Source: Ciona intestinalis (taxonomy: Eukaryota > Chordata > Ascidiacea > Phlebobranchia > Cionidae). From it: 64,000 nucleotides of DNA. The position numbers and the translations under genes are program-made. Location: positions 1,347,568-1,411,567 of the forward strand of contig NC_020178.2 in NCBI RefSeq assembly GCF_000224145.3, read 5' to 3'. Below, piece after piece: positions 62,001 to 64,000 of the stretch; the stretch's first letter is position 1, and each line of letters opens with the position of its first letter. Below the pieces are notes generated by a model, which was not told the origin of the DNA, did no database searches, and saw only the letters and a list, made by a program, of their open reading frames with translations.

Positions 62001-63270
62001 TTGTCAAACATTGGATAAATGCGTAAACCAAACTTTTAAATAAATTTAAAAAGTTCTCAATTATATTTGCAGGCGAAACTTGTCCGAGATATCAAGTATG
62101 TCCTTCGTATTGTGGTCCTTTACATTCCCCTTCCTTTATTCTGGACTTTATTTGACCAACAAGGATCAAGGTGGACATTACAAGCTGTGAGAATGGATGG
62201 TTATGTGGTAAGTGGTGTATATAAAATGTATAATGGTATACGAAATTTACGGTGGCACGTGGCAAACACCATAAATTTGCCACCGAAAAGATAAGGTTTG
62301 GGGAAAAATGTCACATAATTTATGTAGACAATTAAGTGGTGCAACTAATTTAGAGTTATTGTTTGGGGCAATTTTCATAAAACTAAATGTGAAAAATATT
62401 AAAGTGTTGGTCAAATACAACTTAACTTATATAAACACATGTGAAAAGTGGTGCAACTAACTCATCGTTATTGTTTTGTTGACATATTGTAAAACTAGCT
62501 AAAATACTGAAGTGTGGGTCAAATACAACTTAACTTATATAATCACCTGTGAAAAGTGGTGCAACTAATTCAAGGTTATTGTTTTGTTGACGCTTTGTAA
62601 AACTAGCTGACAAAAATACCAACGTGTCTTGCACTAACGCTCCATTTATTCAGTCACAAAACTTAATATTACATATCACAATATCCATTGTTACATAATG
62701 CTTACCTCACAGGGGAGTCTACGTGTACTACCAGATCAAATGCAGATATGCAACCCACTAATGATCGTTACGCTTATTCCATTATTTGAAGTTACTTTAT
62801 ACCCATGTCTTCGACACTTTAAGATCAATTTCACGTAAGTTGTATTTTGTAATTACTTAATACATGTCTCAGTATTGGGGTAATGGGTTTAATAAAGCAT
62901 AATATGCGATGTTGGGGTAATGAGCAACTTTGGTTTAAATCCCAGGTCCCATAGCACGCCTCGCTGTAGGACCTCACCCATATAGAATAGAATGTGCATA
63001 TATTGGGATAAAGGGCCAACTCTGGCCTACATTTGATAGGACCTCACTGTTATAAAAATAGAATGCATATAAAATGTTGTGGTAACGGGCCAACTCTGGC
63101 TTAAATCTCAGCTCCTATGGCTTGCCTCACTCTATTATACCCCCACCCTGTTATGTTTTTAATTTATTAAACTGTTATTTCCCTCCAGACCCCTGCGAAG
63201 AATGACACTTGGTATGCTACTTGCTGGACTTGCTTTTGTTGTTGCTGCTTTAGTTCAAATGATGATTGAT
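56019..63270 (+). CDS. SLC15A1/2-like: Proton-coupled oligopeptide transporter (SLC15 family), 5' part
   Basis: Membrane symporter taking up di- and tripeptides with protons. Exons: 56019-56043, 56842-56885, 58225-58300, 58477-58618, 58927-59019, 59383-59482, 59894-59984, 60480-60557, 60972-61054, 61516-61593, 62073-62207, 62713-62834, 63189-63270, then beyond the window. Phases match at every GT-AG border, giving 383 residues of the roughly 700 usual. Family marks: [13 protein letters not shown] (ExxER motif), ATAVYHAF with the conserved His, [18 protein letters not shown] and [14 protein letters not shown] (the two PTR2 signatures), and [19 protein letters not shown]. The order and wording are closest to PEPT1/PEPT2. 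The first start encodes a short charged N-terminus ([16 protein letters not shown]); an alternative first exon lies at 57892-57981. The extracellular domain and the last helices fall outside. Confidence 0.96.
56490..56800 (-). mobile_element. Three SINE tails, reverse, in tandem
   Basis: Around 56495, 56570 and 56700: cacctcgtgccagcttacga, ttctgttttatactcctcgt, gacagtcgttataacagggg with gttctgtttcataaacctcg. They sit in transporter intron 1, ending 40 bp before exon 2. Confidence 0.75.
57892..57981 (+). CDS. Alternative first coding exon of the transporter
   Basis: ATG at 57892 opens 30 codons ([17 protein letters not shown] then [13 protein letters not shown]) ending at AAAAG|GTTTAT in phase 0, exactly the phase needed by the exon at 58225. 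The upstream pair 56019-56043/56842-56885 also ends in phase 0, so either N-terminus can join the same body. The alternative one holds an acidic di-leucine motif (ELEPLLL), the type that sends SLC15A4 and other proteins to lysosomes. The donor is weak and no transcript was seen. Confidence 0.55.
58725..58815 (+). mobile_element. SINE tail
   Basis: gcgggcacaaggtgtatgaa, acagaacacctgttattact, actgtggttgcccggccctg. A G homopolymer (58680-58693) lies just before it. Confidence 0.75.
59535..59830 (+). mobile_element. SINE head followed by the ~95-bp unit
   Basis: ccggcaccatagctcagtgg (A-box-like), ggataccgggttcaatgctc (B-box-like), then gcttcaacccagtgatcact. From 59695 two units of ctgtaggacctcacccatat, agaatagaatgtgcatatac follow. 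Transporter intron. Confidence 0.8.
60265..60464 (+). mobile_element. MITE copy 17, adjacent to a splice acceptor
   Basis: tatagtagggtgggggaagg ... caccttcccccatactactg. Its right end lies 15 bp before the exon at 60480, so its pyrimidine-rich terminus may serve as part of that acceptor. Confidence 0.9.
60600..60735 (+). mobile_element. SINE head and body
   Basis: cgaggggttacaggttcaag, gctggatgctgctaccattg, cttaacgacaattgctccaa, cccagttgccactaatgggt. Confidence 0.75.
61060..61485 (+). repeat. Tandem repeats in transporter intron 8
   Basis: An imperfect roughly 38-bp array (tctatgttactttatgtgat, gtttatgtaagtatgtgatg) is followed by a two-copy repeat of about 125 bp (ataaatgaccaaaccaacca, aaagtcatgcctgc). 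The latter is the reverse of a unit in a NUP62 intron at 53590-53710. Confidence 0.8.
61608..61806 (+). mobile_element. MITE copy 18
   Basis: tatagtgggctgggggaaga ... ccatcttccccctttctact plus atata. It starts 14 bp after the donor of the exon ending at 61593. Confidence 0.9.
62330..62635 (+). repeat. Three tandem units of about 110 bp
   Basis: aagtggtgcaactaa recurs at about 62334, 62446 and 62554, each followed by gttattgttttgttgac-like and gtcaaatacaacttaactta. Same family as 50488-50620. Confidence 0.85.
62880..63135 (+). repeat. Dispersed ~95-bp unit, tandem
   Basis: Three degenerate units with gttggggtaatgagcaactt, aaatcccaggtcccatagca and taggacctcacccatataga. Transporter intron. Confidence 0.8.
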
Positions 63271-63545
63271 GTAAGTTGATTTAAATTGATTTAAGCCAAA
63301 GTGAGGGTGGGGGTGTGCCATAGGAAAATTAAATTTTTAACTTTTTTTTTTAATTTTTAACAAAATTTCAGGTGTAAAAATGATGATTGATGTAAGTTGA
63401 TTTAAATTGATTTAAGCCAAAGTGAGGGTGAGGGTGTGCCATAGGAAAATTAAATTTTTAACTTTTTTTTTTAATTTTTAACAAAATTTCAGGTGTAAAA
63501 ATGATGATTGATGTAAGTTGATTTAAATTGATTTAGCTTTATACT
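63255..63545 (+). repeat. 121-bp tandem duplication copying an exon end and its donor
   Basis: gatgattgatgtaagttgat at 63261 recurs at 63382 and 63503, period 121. Each copy carries the last codons of the exon (ATGATTGAT), the donor gtaagttg, and then ttttaacaaaatttcaggtg. Only the first copy follows real coding sequence. Confidence 0.95.
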
Positions 63546-63973
63546 ATATATATATTTCACTTGTTGTAAGTGATAGTCTGGGACGTAGCCTATTACTAGT
63601 TTATTTTATATTATAGCATTTGTGTGTGTGGTCCTATATTGGTATTTCTTAACTGCATTTTACACCCTATATTTTGTTAAAAATTTAACATAGTGAAGTC
63701 TATTTATATTAATAGAAAACACCCTGGGTGTTGGGGTAATTTGATAACATTAATAAGTAATAGAATACATCCCAGTCTGTCACTTACTATATTTTAACAT
63801 TAAAACCTTCAAAATATTGTCAGTGTATTGCATTTTAACTTAGTAAATTTTTCAAAAATACAAAATAATGCACAAACATATTTTCACAACTATATGAGTG
63901 TAACTGCATTTAACACCCTATATTTGTTAAAAATACTCAAATGTGACAGTGGCACTTATATTCACATCTACAG

Positions 63974-64000
63974 GAAAACTAGAAAAAATCATAATAAAAA
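63974..64000 (+). other. Possible short terminal exon at the window edge
   Basis: ttcacatctacag precedes GAAAACTAG. Joined in phase 0 to the exon ending at 63270 it would add Glu-Asn and a stop, with an AATAAA-like word right behind. That would give a truncated transporter; more likely the true next exon lies beyond the window. Confidence 0.25.

Overview
The window looks like genomic DNA of a sea squirt (tunicate), most likely a Ciona species. It is AT-rich, has compact introns with GT-AG borders, and carries dense short MITE and tRNA-like SINE families. Four protein genes are supported, three with clear vertebrate-type homologues. The species is inferred from gene content, intron style and repeats; no species-specific marker was checked. 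Two runs of N (12934-13116 and 46918-46967) are assembly gaps.

Layout. (1) Positions 1-6881, + strand: the 3' part of a secreted cysteine-rich mucin/hemocytin/otogelin-like gene. It has about 22 CCPxxxCxC repeats and ends in a C-terminal cystine knot. (2) Positions 6882-12195: a gene-free stretch between two convergent genes, holding a 39-bp minisatellite and TTAGGG-like repeats. (3) Positions 12196-42754, - strand: a complete receptor guanylate cyclase of the natriuretic-peptide-receptor type. I could place 22 exons whose splice phases close exactly on 1230 codons plus a stop. (4) Positions 42755-46337: a divergent intergenic region with MITEs and a long-TIR transposon whose right end is about 120 bp from the next start codon. 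(5) Positions 46338-55024, + strand: nucleoporin NUP62 in 15 exons, with one apparent single-base deletion in exon 6. (6) From 56019 past the right edge, + strand: a proton-coupled oligopeptide transporter (SLC15A1/2 type), 5' part. It has two alternative, phase-compatible first-exon sets that would give different N-termini.

The genes do not form an obvious pathway: an extracellular matrix or mucus protein, a cGMP receptor, a nuclear pore component and a peptide transporter. The cyclase and NUP62 are divergently arranged about 3.6 kb apart. NUP62 and the transporter lie in tandem 1 kb apart.

The rest is mostly repeats. One family of about 200-bp MITEs occurs about 18 times, often within 15 bp of a splice site. 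tRNA-like SINEs, a roughly 95-bp dispersed unit and several tandem satellites fill the introns. The points most worth following are the alternative N-terminus of the transporter with a di-leucine sorting-type motif, a 121-bp duplication that copies a splice donor of that gene, TGACGTAA-type motifs built into several splice acceptors of the cyclase, and the TIR element beside NUP62 that carries a tRNA-like module.
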